Shown: piece by piece, positions 33,868-42,637 of the stretch | Numbering within the stretch: position 1 is the first letter of the stretch | Layout: each line of letters starts with the position of its first letter | Source of the DNA: Acidilobus saccharovorans 345-15 | Lineage (GTDB): Archaea; Thermoproteota; Thermoprotei_A; Sulfolobales; Acidilobaceae | Assembly: GCF_000144915.1 (NCBI RefSeq) | Contig: NC_014374.1 | Coordinates: 124,001-188,000 of the forward strand | Length of the DNA: 64,000 nucleotides | Direction: 5' to 3' | The notes under the pieces: generated by a model | Told to the model about the DNA's origin: nothing | Database searches by the model: none | What the model saw: the letters and a program-made list of their open reading frames with translations, nothing else | Program-made: the position numbers and the translations under genes

Positions 33868-34332
33868 GGGGCCGACGCTTGGCCTTCCCTGCCTAACCCC
33901 CTGGCCGGCCCACGGCCTGAGCGCGTCAAGGCCTCCCGTCAGGAGCTTCACCAGGTTCTCCGCGTGGGCCCTCGCCCTGTTTATAGCTATCTCCTTGAGC
34001 TCCCTTGGGTCCTGCGACTCGTCCTCGTGGACCGTCACGTCGACTATGACCTTCCCCGTGAGCACTGAGAGCATAACGAGGCCGACGCTCATGGCTATGT
34101 AGCTGTACTTGTCCACCTGGGAGGCGCCGACCCAGCCAAGAGTTATAATGCCGTCGCACCCCATGTCTATGAGCCTGCGGGCGGCCCCGGGGAGGTCCTT
34201 TATGCCTGGCACTGTGTACCTCACTACCCTGTAGTCTGGGAGCTCCTCCCTCAGCACCTCCTCGGCTACGGAGCCCATGTCGACCCTTGAGAACGTCGTG
34301 TCAATCACTCCAACACAGTTCGACCCCTTCAC
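33862..34332 (-). CDS. ribC: Riboflavin synthase, archaeal type
   Basis: A 156-residue enzyme, related to lumazine synthase rather than to bacterial RibE. It contains CVGVIDTTFSRVDMG at the start, the GIKDLPGAARRLI loop, ITLGWVGASQVDK and VTVHEDESQDP. It dismutates two 6,7-dimethyl-8-ribityllumazine molecules. It overlaps the start of the dihydroxybutanone-phosphate synthase gene by 32 bases, so the two are coupled. The C-terminal 15 residues are low in conservation. Confidence 0.9.
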   Translation of the reverse strand: MKGSNCVGVIDTTFSRVDMGSVAEEVLREELPDYRVVRYTVPGIKDLPGAARRLIDMGCDGIITLGWVGASQVDKYSYIAMSVGLVMLSVLTGKVIVDVTVHEDESQDPRELKEIAINRARAHAENLVKLLTGGLDALRPWAGQGVRQGRPSVGPL

Positions 34333-34993
34333 AGGCCTCCATCACCTCCCTGCCGCTCACCAGCGCCAGGCCCTCCCTCTCAGCGATAGCCCTGGCCTTT
34401 TCAAGGCTCAGGGAGGGGCCGCGGTCAAGCATCTCGGCAAAGGTGGTGGCGGGCTCAAGGCCTGCCAGCGTCGCTAACGCTATGCTGAGCTCCGTGTGCC
34501 CCCTCCTGCTCCTGAGCCCCCTGGACGCGAGGAGCGGAACATGCCCGGGGGCCTGGAACTCGCCCAGGAACTTCCTCCTCGCCCCCTCCCTGTCGCCCGA
34601 GACGAACATCTTGACGACCTCGTAGAGCTCCCTCACGGTCCTTGACCTGTCCACGTCGCTTATGCCCGTCCTCACTGACATGTGGTTCACCCATATGGTG
34701 AAGGCCGGCCTGTCGCCGTAGAACAGCTTCCTCTCGGTCAGGGGCCTCAGGGCTGGAACTGAGGCTATAAGGTCGTCGCCCCAGGGCACCCCGAGGTAAC
34801 TGGCTATTGACCACCTGGTGGCAAAGCATATGAGGCCCCCGGCCATGGTCCTTAAGGTGTATATGGCGTCCGGCGTCACCGAGGACGCGTGATATACAAG
34901 GTCCACCTCTGACTCCCTGGAGTCCGAGTCGTATATCAACACTGGCCTGCCGTCCTTGAAGGCCTTTATGGCATCATCTACGCCCACGCTCAA
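34301..34993 (-). CDS. ribB: 3,4-dihydroxy-2-butanone-4-phosphate synthase
   Basis: A 230-residue RibB. It has the acidic metal-binding DSDSRESEVDLVYHAS near residue 22-37, the FATRWSIASYLG segment, the later RRGHTELSIALATLAGLEPA near 170 and an end REVMEACEG, matching the DHBP synthase fold. It converts ribulose-5-phosphate to the four-carbon precursor of riboflavin. Some archaeal homologues lack parts seen here, so this is a standard one. It overlaps the upstream secreted-protein gene by 20 bases, in a five-gene minus-strand unit. Confidence 0.9.
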   Translation of the reverse strand: MSVGVDDAIKAFKDGRPVLIYDSDSRESEVDLVYHASSVTPDAIYTLRTMAGGLICFATRWSIASYLGVPWGDDLIASVPALRPLTERKLFYGDRPAFTIWVNHMSVRTGISDVDRSRTVRELYEVVKMFVSGDREGARRKFLGEFQAPGHVPLLASRGLRSRRGHTELSIALATLAGLEPATTFAEMLDRGPSLSLEKARAIAEREGLALVSGREVMEACEGVELCWSD

Positions 34994-35702
34994 CCACCAA
35001 CGAGGTAGTTAGGGCCAGTAGGGAGATTATTAGCAGAACGTAGGGTCCCTCCAACAGGTCCTTGCCCAGGGCCTCCCCGCCTCCGCTGCCTGGACTTACA
35101 TATATGGGCGGCGGCAGGCCCTGAGGCTGTGTATGATGAGCGGAAGGACCGTTCGTTAAGCCTCCCAACACTATATTGGCATACCAGCCGTCGCCCCTCA
35201 GTAGTACTGAGAGCCACGTTGAGTTAGTGAAGTATGTTACGAGCTGAAACTCCGGCAGGTTACCCTCAAACTCAACTATGTGGCCGCAGCTCGCCTCAGA
35301 CCCATTTATAATGCTTTCAAGGCCAGGGATCCCGCTGGCATTTACATAGGAGCTGCCCTGCCAGATCCCCGCCAGGGAGGCGTTGCTGCTGTTCACGCAT
35401 AGCGTTACATCAGCGGTCCAGCCTCCAAGCGATTGAACGTACGTGGGGCTCACGTTGATGAGCTTGAGGGACGCGTTAGAGATGGTTATGAGAACTAGGC
35501 CTCTGGCCTGGTAATAAGTCGTTATCTTGGAGCTGCCGGCTGGAAGGCTAACATATGTGACGTCAACGCCGTTAACCCTTAGAGCTGCCAGCTGAGGCGA
35601 TGCAAGCGTTATCGTGGAGTTCTGAACGGCTACAGAGCTGTTGCCTATCAGTATCAACATGGTCAGCAGGAGTAGTGCCGGGAGCGTCTGGCACCAGCTC
35701 AA
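34974..35702 (-). CDS. Secreted, C-terminally membrane-anchored protein, unknown function
   Basis: Not recognised. Residues 6-25 form a signal peptide (TLPALLLLTMLILIGNSSVAV). Residues 30-195 are beta-rich with many N-x-S/T sequons and two distant Cys. A Pro/Gly linker follows, and residues 215-237 form a C-terminal membrane segment before RGRR. This is an ectodomain with a type I anchor. It sits between the SpoIIM-like gene (four-base overlap) and ribB, so it may function with the SpoIIM-like membrane protein. Confidence 0.6.
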   Translation of the reverse strand: MSWCQTLPALLLLTMLILIGNSSVAVQNSTITLASPQLAALRVNGVDVTYVSLPAGSSKITTYYQARGLVLITISNASLKLINVSPTYVQSLGGWTADVTLCVNSSNASLAGIWQGSSYVNASGIPGLESIINGSEASCGHIVEFEGNLPEFQLVTYFTNSTWLSVLLRGDGWYANIVLGGLTNGPSAHHTQPQGLPPPIYVSPGSGGGEALGKDLLEGPYVLLIISLLALTTSLVVERGRR

Positions 35703-36331
35703 GGCATCGCACCGACGGTGGCGTTAGTGAGGGCCTGCACGAAGGAACCTGTCAATATTGTTACGCTTGACTCCATTAGTGCCGCGACCACCAGCAGGAG
35801 CACTGAGAGCACCAACATGGAGAACGCCACGGAGTAGGCCTTGCTTAGGCCCCGCTTAAAGATGAGAACCATGGAGGAGGCCACCAGCGAGAACGCCGGT
35901 ATCTCTATAACGCCGTGCGGCGCCAGGAAGTAGAATATTGCGAGCGAGCTGCCGTGAATCGGTAGCGTGTAGACGCTGACGAAACCGACGAGGCCCCCGT
36001 TGAGCACTACCACAAATATCGGAAAAACCATGGTTATCATGAGGACGAAGTCCATTATGTCCGTCAAGGAGTTCTTGGCAAATATTATGCCAGGCAGGGC
36101 GGCGTAAAAGTAAGGCGACGATGTATTTACAAAGCTTACTATGCTCCTTATGCTCTGCGTCTGGTTCAGCAGGTACTGGCCTACGTAGCTGCTTACTATC
36201 TCCTTGTAAAACGTGGCCACCAAGATGGCTACTACACCAAAAGCGATAATGAACAGGTACCAGGCCCTCCTGTAGGTGCTGTCACCGGCAAGCTCATCTA
36301 GCGCGTCGTCAAGCAGGCCCATCCCCCTCAC
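35699..36331 (-). CDS. SpoIIM-like membrane protein
   Basis: A 210-residue protein with about five membrane segments and the SpoIIM family signature APHGVIEIPAFSLVAS near residue 145. In bacteria, SpoIIM belongs to the engulfment complex; archaeal homologues are of unknown function. Upstream hydrophobic stretches (YLFIIAFGVVAILVATFYKEI) and FVLMITMVFPIFVVVLNGGLVGFVSVY fit the family fold. It overlaps both neighbours, the 61-residue gene by 23 bases and the secreted protein by four. Confidence 0.75.
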   Translation of the reverse strand: MRGMGLLDDALDELAGDSTYRRAWYLFIIAFGVVAILVATFYKEIVSSYVGQYLLNQTQSIRSIVSFVNTSSPYFYAALPGIIFAKNSLTDIMDFVLMITMVFPIFVVVLNGGLVGFVSVYTLPIHGSSLAIFYFLAPHGVIEIPAFSLVASSMVLIFKRGLSKAYSVAFSMLVLSVLLLVVAALMESSVTILTGSFVQALTNATVGAMP

Positions 36332-36494
36332 CCCATGCGACCAGGACGGCGCAGTCCCTGGCTATCCTGTCGGCTATCTTCAGAAGCACCTCCGGGGTCG
36401 TCTCAATAAGGCGGACGCTCTCGCAGGCCCTCAGGCACTCCTCGGGGCTGCCGCACCTAACGAAGTTCACTTTAAACTCAGGCGCTTCGCTCAA
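36309..36494 (-). CDS. Small hypothetical protein, 61 aa
   Basis: Not recognised. It is soluble and slightly acidic, with a beta-alpha-beta-like layout (FKVNFVRCGSPEECLRACESVRLIETTPEVLLKIADRIARDC) and a three-Cys pattern (CGSPEECLRAC). It begins 35 bases after a TATA-like ATTTAAC (36529-36535, minus) and overlaps the SpoIIM-like gene. That makes it the first gene of a five-gene unit ending in ribC. Overlap and promoter placement are the main support. Confidence 0.5.
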   Translation of the reverse strand: MSEAPEFKVNFVRCGSPEECLRACESVRLIETTPEVLLKIADRIARDCAVLVAWGEGDGPA

Positions 36495-36627
36495 GCTGAC
36501 CCGGCCTAGTGAGCGACTGGCCGTGAAAAGTTAAATGAATATAGCTTTCAGCAAACACAGGGTTCTAGGATAACGCCGGCGGTGATGGGCCACGAAAGGC
36601 AGAACCAACAAGGTTAGGTCAGAGGCC

Positions 36628-37329
36628 TTGATGAACGTGTGGAACAACATAATAAGCGTGTGGGACTCAGGCCAGCAGGTCGACAGGCAGGGCGCTATAG
36701 AGCTGCTCCGAAGGGAGTACGAGAGCCTCAAGATCACGCCCATCAAGGGCTCGGCTGACCCGTCTGACCTCTACGACAAGGAGCTTACCAGCCTCTACGT
36801 AATGGGTAAATATGGCATGGGACTTGACGAGCAGTACCCCGAGCAGTTCGACTCCCTCTTCAACCTTGAGATCAAGTTGGAGCAGGCCGCTTCCATGCTG
36901 ATCGCTGAGGGGGTGAACGCGAAGGATAAGGTGCTCATGTTGCTTGGCACTGTAGACGGCAACACCGTTGCAAGGATTCTCAGGATAGGCCTGACCAAGG
37001 TCTACTTCGGCTTTGCTGACGACTCCCACATGAAGCAGCTGAGCGACGCCATATCGGCCGCGTTCCCCGAGAGAGCTGATGACGTTAACAGGTTCCTCAA
37101 GTTCTACTCCGCCTTCAAGGTAGCCCTGGCCATAGAGCAGGGCTCCGTGAGGGACAGGCTCACGAAGGAGGCCCTCAAGGAGGCCGTTGCAATACAGCTG
37201 GGCAGGGGCAGGGAGGCGGTGCCCAGCGACAGGTACATAGTGAAGATAGCCTCGGAGGTTTTCAAGGTGCCTGGGAAGGTGCTGAGGCAGATCTTCGGGG
37301 GCATCAAGGAGGGGACGGGGAGGCCCTAG
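36628..37329 (+). CDS. Conserved crenarchaeal protein, 233 aa (possibly DUF2192)
   Basis: The family name is tentative. The product is soluble and helical, without motifs I can assign to an activity. Conserved-looking parts are YDKELTSLYVMGKYGMGLDEQYPEQF, the VDGNTVARILRIGLTKVYFGF segment and PSDRYIVKIASEVFKVPGKVLRQI, which has a DNA-binding look at its end. The start is TTG 36628 or the next ATG. It is divergent from the riboflavin-containing unit and convergent with the acyl-CoA dehydrogenase, from which it is directly adjacent. Confidence 0.65.
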   Translation: MMNVWNNIISVWDSGQQVDRQGAIELLRREYESLKITPIKGSADPSDLYDKELTSLYVMGKYGMGLDEQYPEQFDSLFNLEIKLEQAASMLIAEGVNAKDKVLMLLGTVDGNTVARILRIGLTKVYFGFADDSHMKQLSDAISAAFPERADDVNRFLKFYSAFKVALAIEQGSVRDRLTKEALKEAVAIQLGRGREAVPSDRYIVKIASEVFKVPGKVLRQIFGGIKEGTGRP

Positions 37330-38541
37330 TCATATCCTCAGCCCGAAGGCCTGCCTCAGCATCTCCTTCACTATGGTCAGCCTCTGGACCTCGTTTGTGC
37401 CCTCGTAGATGGTAGTTATTATGGCATCGCGCAGGTACCTCTCGAGGCCTGTCTCAAAGTCGACGCCGTAGCCTCCGTGTATCTGCACTGCCTGCCTGGC
37501 TATCCACTCGGCGGACTCCGAGGCAAAGGTCTTGGCCAGGCTCGCCGCTATCGTGTACTCAGGCCTCCCCTGGTCGGCCAGGCTAGCTGCCCAGTAGGTC
37601 AGGAGCCTTGAGGCCTCGAGCCTTATGTACATGTCTGCCAACTTCTCAACTATCATCTCAAAGTTGACTATCCTCTGCCCAAACAGCTCCCTCTGGAGGG
37701 CGTAGTTGACGGCCTTCTCAAACGCCGCCTGGGCTATGCCGACGGCCTGGGCGGCTATGCCTATCCTTGTGTGGTCGTAGGTTGTGACCACTACCTTGAA
37801 GCCCTCGTTCTCCTTACCAACTACGTTCTCCGCTGGTACCTTGACGTTATCTAGGACCACCTCATAGGGCTGCTCGCCCCTCATGCCTATTACCCTGAAC
37901 TGCTGCCCTATCTTGACCCCAGGCCAGTCCCTCTCAACCACAAAAGTGGTTATGCCCCACCACCTCTTGCCCTCCTGCGGCGGGCTTGTCCTGGCGGACA
38001 CGAGGAGGTAGTCAGCCTCGCCAGCGGCGCTTATGAAGACCTTCCTGCCGTTTATTATGTAGTGGTCATTCTCCTTAACCGCCCTCGACTGTATGCCCGC
38101 CACGTCGCTGCCCCCGCTGGGCTCGGTGTTGGCGTGGGCCCCCCTCCTCTCGCCCCTTGCAATGGGGGTCACGTACTTCTTCTTCAGCTCCTCCGTGCCG
38201 AACTCCAGCACTGGGACAGCGAAGAGGTGGTTGACTCCAATAGCTACCGCTAAGCTCGGCACGGCCCTCGCTATCTCCTCCATGGCTATTGCTGTCATCA
38301 GCTGGCCGCCGCCCTGGCCGCCGTACTCCTCAGGTATGCCAACGCCCGTCAGGCCCTGCTCCGCCATTGCCTTGAATATCTCTGGCTGTATCCTGTTGCT
38401 CTCCTCTATCTCCCTCCACCTTGGCATCACTTCCCTCTCCACGAACTCCCTCACGGACTTCCTGAAGAGCTCGTGCTCCTCGGTCAGGCCTATCTTAAAG
38501 TCTTCAACGCTCTTGAATGGAAACACCATACTGGGTCCCAT
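37330..38541 (-). CDS. Acyl-CoA dehydrogenase
   Basis: A 403-residue flavoenzyme with a complete ACAD fold. It has an N-terminal helical domain (LFRKSVREFVEREVMPRW), middle beta domain with SDVAGIQSRAV and the late segments YAGLGF-type helices ALQRELFGQRIVNFEMI and QIHGGYGVDFETGLERYLRDAIITTIYEGTNEVQRLTI. The catalytic Glu is in the YEGTNE loop, as in medium- and short-chain enzymes. It introduces the alpha-beta double bond of acyl-CoA and passes electrons to an ETF or similar carrier. No etf gene is in this window. The upstream 303-base gap holds its promoter. Confidence 0.92.
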   Translation of the reverse strand: MGPSMVFPFKSVEDFKIGLTEEHELFRKSVREFVEREVMPRWREIEESNRIQPEIFKAMAEQGLTGVGIPEEYGGQGGGQLMTAIAMEEIARAVPSLAVAIGVNHLFAVPVLEFGTEELKKKYVTPIARGERRGAHANTEPSGGSDVAGIQSRAVKENDHYIINGRKVFISAAGEADYLLVSARTSPPQEGKRWWGITTFVVERDWPGVKIGQQFRVIGMRGEQPYEVVLDNVKVPAENVVGKENEGFKVVVTTYDHTRIGIAAQAVGIAQAAFEKAVNYALQRELFGQRIVNFEMIVEKLADMYIRLEASRLLTYWAASLADQGRPEYTIAASLAKTFASESAEWIARQAVQIHGGYGVDFETGLERYLRDAIITTIYEGTNEVQRLTIVKEMLRQAFGLRI

Positions 38542-38844
38542 TCTAGGGGGTCCAAGGAAAATAATATGCGGAATGCCGTGCAGGCTTCTGACGGCTTCAG
38601 CTGGACAGCTTATTAAGCCGCCCTACGACAGTTCTAGACCTTGACAGGAGGCCTGTATCTTAAATCCCACTACATTACTTCTATATTATTGTTTAAAATC
38701 TGTACGCTAACCTCGAAACCTTTTAATTCTCACACCTCAGAGGGCTGGCTATAAAAGTGGTGGTAGCTTGCGTCAGGCGGAGGAAGTAGCGCTGGTGGAA
38801 GCCCTGAGGGAAAGGATGTAGCCCAGCCCACCCTCAGGAGGTCC
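38542..38844. other. 303-base intergenic region with two promoters
   Basis: No gene is evident. The minus-strand promoter of the acyl-CoA dehydrogenase gene should lie near 38545-38620 (AT-rich TATTAAG and AATAATATG). The plus-strand TATA box CTATAAAAG of the APC permease is at 38749-38757. A 17-codon frame from TTG 38768 to TAG 38821 lies in the leader; its position relative to the promoter makes translation doubtful. Confidence 0.6.
38749..38757 (+). promoter_or_regulatory. TATA box of the APC permease gene
   Basis: CTATAAAAG precedes the permease start by about 90 bases, so a leader of 60-65 bases is predicted. Confidence 0.6.
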
Positions 38845-40602
38845 TTGACCCTCCTGGACATCTTCATGTTAGGCATCACGGGCATGATAGGCTCGTCATG
38901 GCTCTTCAGCGTCCTGGGCGCCTCTGGCGTCATGGGTCCCGCGTCGCTGCTCTCATGGATTTTGGCCGGGCTCTTCTTTGCGCTCATGGTGTTTGGGTTT
39001 GCCGAGCTCGGGGGCCTCTTCCCCTTCAGCGGCTCGCTGGCCAGGTACAACCACTACACCCACGGCACCATCAGTAATTACATGCTGGCGTGGGCCTACT
39101 TTGTCGGCGCTGTTACCACGGTATCATCAGAGGCCGTTGCCGTGGTGGAATATGGAAGCTATTACATGCCATGGGCCTGGAACTCTAAGCTAGGGCTGCT
39201 AACGCCTGCAGGAGTGGCGCTGGCCGCGGCCCTCATACTCCTGTTCTTCGCCCTTCAGCTTGTCGGTGTCCACGTCTTCGGCTGGTTTAACAGGGTGATT
39301 ACAGCGTGGAAGCTCATAATACCGACGCTGACCTTCCTGCTCCTCCTGGCCCTTTACTTCCACCCGTCCAACGTAGTCAGCGCGCCTAAGGGGTTCTTCC
39401 CCTTCGGCACTGCAGCTGTGTTCAGCGGCATGATAACTACTGGCATAGTCTACGCCTACGAGGGCTTCAGGCAGGGCCTTGAGTACGCCGGCGAGGCCAA
39501 GAACCCGCAGAGGGACGTGCCTCTCGGGACGCTGCTGGCCCTCGTGGTTACCATAGCAATCTATGTGCTGCTGCAGCTGGCCTTCCTGGGCGGCATAAAC
39601 TGGTCCGCGGCAGGCGTGCCCTTTGGAAACTGGACGGCCTTAAGCCAGAGCAGCTGGGGGCCGCACCCCTTCTACTCTGAGCTGGTGGCCACGGGAGTTC
39701 CAATACTGGTTGGCTTTTCCGTGCTCCTGCTGATAGACGCGGTGGTGTCGCCAGCCGGCACCCTGGCGGCCTACGTGGGCACCAGCGGCAGGAACCTCTA
39801 CGGCATGTCAAGGGTTGGCTACATACCCAAGTTCTTCGCAGACATACACAGGGGCTTCAGGACTCCCTGGATAGCCCTGATAGTCTCTACCATAATAGCC
39901 GTGGTCTTCCTGCTTCCGTTCCCCACGTGGTATGAAATAATGTCAGTCTCGGCCCTGGCCACGGTCTATAACTACCTCACTGTTGGCGTCACCAACCACG
40001 CCCTGAGGAGGCTCGCCCCTGACCTGAAGAGGTCCTACAGGCCGCCGCTCTGGTACATAGTGTACCCGGCGTCGTTCATAGTGGCCGCCATGTTCGTCTA
40101 CTGGTCGGGCTGGAGCCTGGTTAACGTCATCATAGAGCTCGTGGTAGTGGGCCTTCCGCTGCTGGTGCTGGGCCCCTACAGGAGCGAGCTAAGGCTCTCA
40201 AGGAGCTTCGCGTGGTCCTTCGCGGGCGTCGTCTGGGCCTCTTCAGCCGCCGCAATAGCAGCCTATTACTTGAAGCTTAATAACATGGGGCTCGTGGGCT
40301 TTGCGATCTACTGGACCGTGATCTCGCTCATCCAGGTGGGCTCCTTGGCGGCGCTGTGGACTGCCAGCAGGGGACACCCAGATATAAAGGGCGCAGTCTG
40401 GCTAGTGATATTCAACATAGCGATGGGTATAATATCATTTATAGGGTCGCTGGGACCCCTGCCGGAGCCCATAGTGCCCTACCCGTGGGACTACCTCCTG
40501 GCGGCTCTGGTCTCGCTGGCCGTCTACTTCATAGGGGTCTACACTGCCTACGAAACCAAAGACCTCAAGCAGGTTAAGGAGAGGGGACTACCCATCGAGT
40601 GA
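38845..40602 (+). CDS. APC-superfamily amino acid permease
   Basis: A 585-residue transporter with 12-14 membrane segments. It begins LLDIFMLGITGMIGSSWLF, the first-helix signature of the APC superfamily (GxG-type substrate loop). Its later segments include TGIVYAYEGFRQGLEYAGEAKNPQRDVP, the family's conserved inner loop. The carrier likely imports amino acids with protons; the substrate is open. The TTG start follows AGGAGGTCC. In the same frame, the coding-like stretch EGKDVAQPTLRRS precedes it, but no usual start is found there. Confidence 0.85.
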   Translation: MTLLDIFMLGITGMIGSSWLFSVLGASGVMGPASLLSWILAGLFFALMVFGFAELGGLFPFSGSLARYNHYTHGTISNYMLAWAYFVGAVTTVSSEAVAVVEYGSYYMPWAWNSKLGLLTPAGVALAAALILLFFALQLVGVHVFGWFNRVITAWKLIIPTLTFLLLLALYFHPSNVVSAPKGFFPFGTAAVFSGMITTGIVYAYEGFRQGLEYAGEAKNPQRDVPLGTLLALVVTIAIYVLLQLAFLGGINWSAAGVPFGNWTALSQSSWGPHPFYSELVATGVPILVGFSVLLLIDAVVSPAGTLAAYVGTSGRNLYGMSRVGYIPKFFADIHRGFRTPWIALIVSTIIAVVFLLPFPTWYEIMSVSALATVYNYLTVGVTNHALRRLAPDLKRSYRPPLWYIVYPASFIVAAMFVYWSGWSLVNVIIELVVVGLPLLVLGPYRSELRLSRSFAWSFAGVVWASSAAAIAAYYLKLNNMGLVGFAIYWTVISLIQVGSLAALWTASRGHPDIKGAVWLVIFNIAMGIISFIGSLGPLPEPIVPYPWDYLLAALVSLAVYFIGVYTAYETKDLKQVKERGLPIE

Positions 40603-40665
40603 GCCCCAACTTTGTGTCAACGAGTTAACGAAGCCCCACCTTCTTTCTTTCCTCCCCCTTTATCG

Positions 40666-41508
40666 CTAAGCCAGCTGAACCAGGGTGGCGCCTAATATCA
40701 CTGCCGCTGAGGCCGCCACCTCTGTGGGCGCGAGGACCTTTCCGAGGAGGAGGGCCGTTGAGGCTATGGCTATCACTGGCGTCACCATTGAGAAAGCGCC
40801 AGCCCTGACGCCTCCCAGGCTCCTGACCCCGTAGAACCAGGTGAGCCAGCCCACGGCCTGAATAACCAAGGTTATGTAAATGATCATCACTATGGACTCC
40901 AGCGTCAATTTAATGTACATTCCCAGGGGCCAGAAGGCCAGCACGAGGGGGGTCGAGGCCAACGACATGAAGGCGGTGGCCCCTACCAGATCTATGGCGT
41001 CGCCCGCAACGTACTTCTCAAAGTACATGGTGCCCGCCGACCAAAGGACTGCCCCCAGCAGGCCCAGAAGTAAGCCCGTGTTTAGGCCCCGCGAATCAAC
41101 AGCTGTCAGAACCCCTATCCCGGTCATGCCTATGAGAACCCCTGCGTACTGAAGGCCGCTGATCTTCCTGTGCAGAACGTAAGGTGTCGCTATAGCTGTG
41201 AAGAGCGGCTGGGCGTAGATCATAACTGCCGCCAAGGATGGGTTTGGGGAGAGGACTATTGAGAGGTTAAGGAGGACCAGGAAGGCCCCTATGTTTATGA
41301 AGCCGGCGACCAAGGTCCTCCTGTTGGCGACCAGCCTTCTTGATATGGCCGCCAGCACGGCGCCCCCTACCAGGGTCCTGAGGGCTGCCAGGGCAACCGG
41401 GGAGACGTACCTCTCGGCCACATCTATTATTGGGTAGGCCGTGCCCCAGACCGCCACTGTCACCGCCAGTGAGGCGTAGCCCAGCCTCCTTGAGGCCCTC
41501 GGGCCCAA
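40666..41508 (-). CDS. DMT/EamA-family transporter
   Basis: A 280-residue membrane protein of ten segments arranged as two EamA repeats: AVWGTAYPIIDVAERYVSPVALAALRTLVGG in the first and LGLLGAVLWSAGTMYFEKYV in the second. Family members export metabolites, amino acids or nucleotide sugars; the substrate cannot be told. The 3' end lies 63 bases from the end of the APC gene, tail to tail. A promoter for it must share the short divergent region with the next gene. Confidence 0.85.
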   Translation of the reverse strand: MGPRASRRLGYASLAVTVAVWGTAYPIIDVAERYVSPVALAALRTLVGGAVLAAISRRLVANRRTLVAGFINIGAFLVLLNLSIVLSPNPSLAAVMIYAQPLFTAIATPYVLHRKISGLQYAGVLIGMTGIGVLTAVDSRGLNTGLLLGLLGAVLWSAGTMYFEKYVAGDAIDLVGATAFMSLASTPLVLAFWPLGMYIKLTLESIVMIIYITLVIQAVGWLTWFYGVRSLGGVRAGAFSMVTPVIAIASTALLLGKVLAPTEVAASAAVILGATLVQLA

Positions 41509-41541
41509 GCGGATATCCTCGGCTTAGGCACCCCAGCTTTG

Positions 41542-41549
41542 CTTTTAAG
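41542..41549 (+). promoter_or_regulatory. TATA box of the 41.6-kb gene
   Basis: GCTTTTAAGC lies 34-41 bases before TTG 41583, fixing the start of that gene well inside the longer open frame. Confidence 0.5.
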
Positions 41550-41582
41550 CAGCGCTGCAGCCAGACCCGTGGGCTGAAAGGA

Positions 41583-42050
41583 TTGAAGGTGCTTTCAATA
41601 AGGGCCGAGAGAGGCAAGGTGGTCCGGAGCGAGATAGTTGACGGTGACCTAAAGGAGGTCGTGAAGAGGAAGGCCCTCGAGGCCATGAATGAGTGGGACC
41701 CAGCCACCAGTGACTTCATAGTGCTTAAGGACGATAGGGAGCTTGAGTTCCCCCTGCCACTTAAGCCTGAGATAGTGGACCTCTTCAGGGACCTCGGCGA
41801 GCTTGGAGGCCTTGGGAGGACCAAGGACAAGGCTGTGGCCCACTTCCCGGTGTACACCATAAGCTTCGAGAACCACATGGTGAGCGAGGACAAGTATGTT
41901 GAGTACAAGATCTACCTCCTGGCCCCCTACATAAATGAGGACGTTAGAACTGAGCTTGAGGCGGAGGCCCAAGACATAACTACCGAGAAGCAGGGGCCCG
42001 AGGGCATAGAGGAGGAGGGCGAAGGAGAAGAAGGGGAGAAGGAAGGTTGA
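41583..42050 (+). CDS. Conserved crenarchaeal protein with acidic tail, 155 aa (DUF2286-like)
   Basis: The family name is tentative. The globular part (residues 1-125) has a beta-rich start (KVLSIRAERGKVVRSEIVDGD) and LKEVVKRKALEAMNEWDPATSDFIVLKDDRELEFPLPL, and a late VYTISFENHMVSEDKYVEYKIYLLAPYIN strand pair. The last 35 residues are mostly Glu and Gly. Start TTG 41583 is chosen because of the TATA box; the open frame extends to 41430 inside the opposite gene. Its stop overlaps the MarC start by one base. Confidence 0.6.
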   Translation: MKVLSIRAERGKVVRSEIVDGDLKEVVKRKALEAMNEWDPATSDFIVLKDDRELEFPLPLKPEIVDLFRDLGELGGLGRTKDKAVAHFPVYTISFENHMVSEDKYVEYKIYLLAPYINEDVRTELEAEAQDITTEKQGPEGIEEEGEGEEGEKEG

Positions 42051-42637
42051 TGAGCCTCGGCAGGGAGCTCTTCGGCCTGGGCGAGGCGGTCGTAACTCTC
42101 TTCATAGTCCTCGACCCGTTCTCTGTGGTGCCCTTCTACGTGAGCACTGTCGAGAAGCTCCCCCCTGAGAAGAGGGGAGGCTTCCTCAGGACGCTGATAT
42201 ACTCGGCCATTTTCATGTTGCTGGCGTTCATAATAATTGGCGTCTACATGCTTGAGCTCCTGGGGGTGACGCTGAACGACTTCAGGATAGCCGCCGGCAT
42301 AATACTGCTCGTGTACGCCATATCAAGCCTCTTCGACATAGAGATAGGCGCCCCGAGCAGCCCCGAGTCCATAGAGAAGCAGGCCATAGTGCCCCTGGCC
42401 ACCCCCCTCCTGGCAGGGCCAGGAAGCATATCTACGGCGCTCTACTTCAGGTACATCTACGGCTACCCGGTGGCCATAGCCAGCGTGCTGATAAACGCGG
42501 CCCTCGCCTACGTCATACTTTACTTTGGCGAGAGGCTCATGAGGCTCCTTGGAAAGCACGGCGCCCTGCTCATAGACAAGTTCATGAGCCTCATACTGGC
42601 AGGCTTCGCCGTGAGCCTCATAAGGGCCTCAATTTAG
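42050..42637 (+). CDS. MarC-family membrane protein
   Basis: A 195-residue protein with six membrane segments of the MarC/NAAT family. Features are TLFIVLDPFSVVPFYVS near residue 15, with the family Asp-Pro, SPESIEKQAIVPLATPLLAGPGSIST and a second half repeating the topology. Some members transport neutral amino acids; the general function is not settled. The ATG overlaps the previous stop (TGATG), so translation is coupled to the DUF2286-like gene. Confidence 0.85.
   Translation: MSLGRELFGLGEAVVTLFIVLDPFSVVPFYVSTVEKLPPEKRGGFLRTLIYSAIFMLLAFIIIGVYMLELLGVTLNDFRIAAGIILLVYAISSLFDIEIGAPSSPESIEKQAIVPLATPLLAGPGSISTALYFRYIYGYPVAIASVLINAALAYVILYFGERLMRLLGKHGALLIDKFMSLILAGFAVSLIRASI

Noticed and set aside
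38768-38821. 17-codon upstream frame before the APC permease
   Set aside because: It would start about ten bases upstream of the expected transcript start, so it is probably not on the message.
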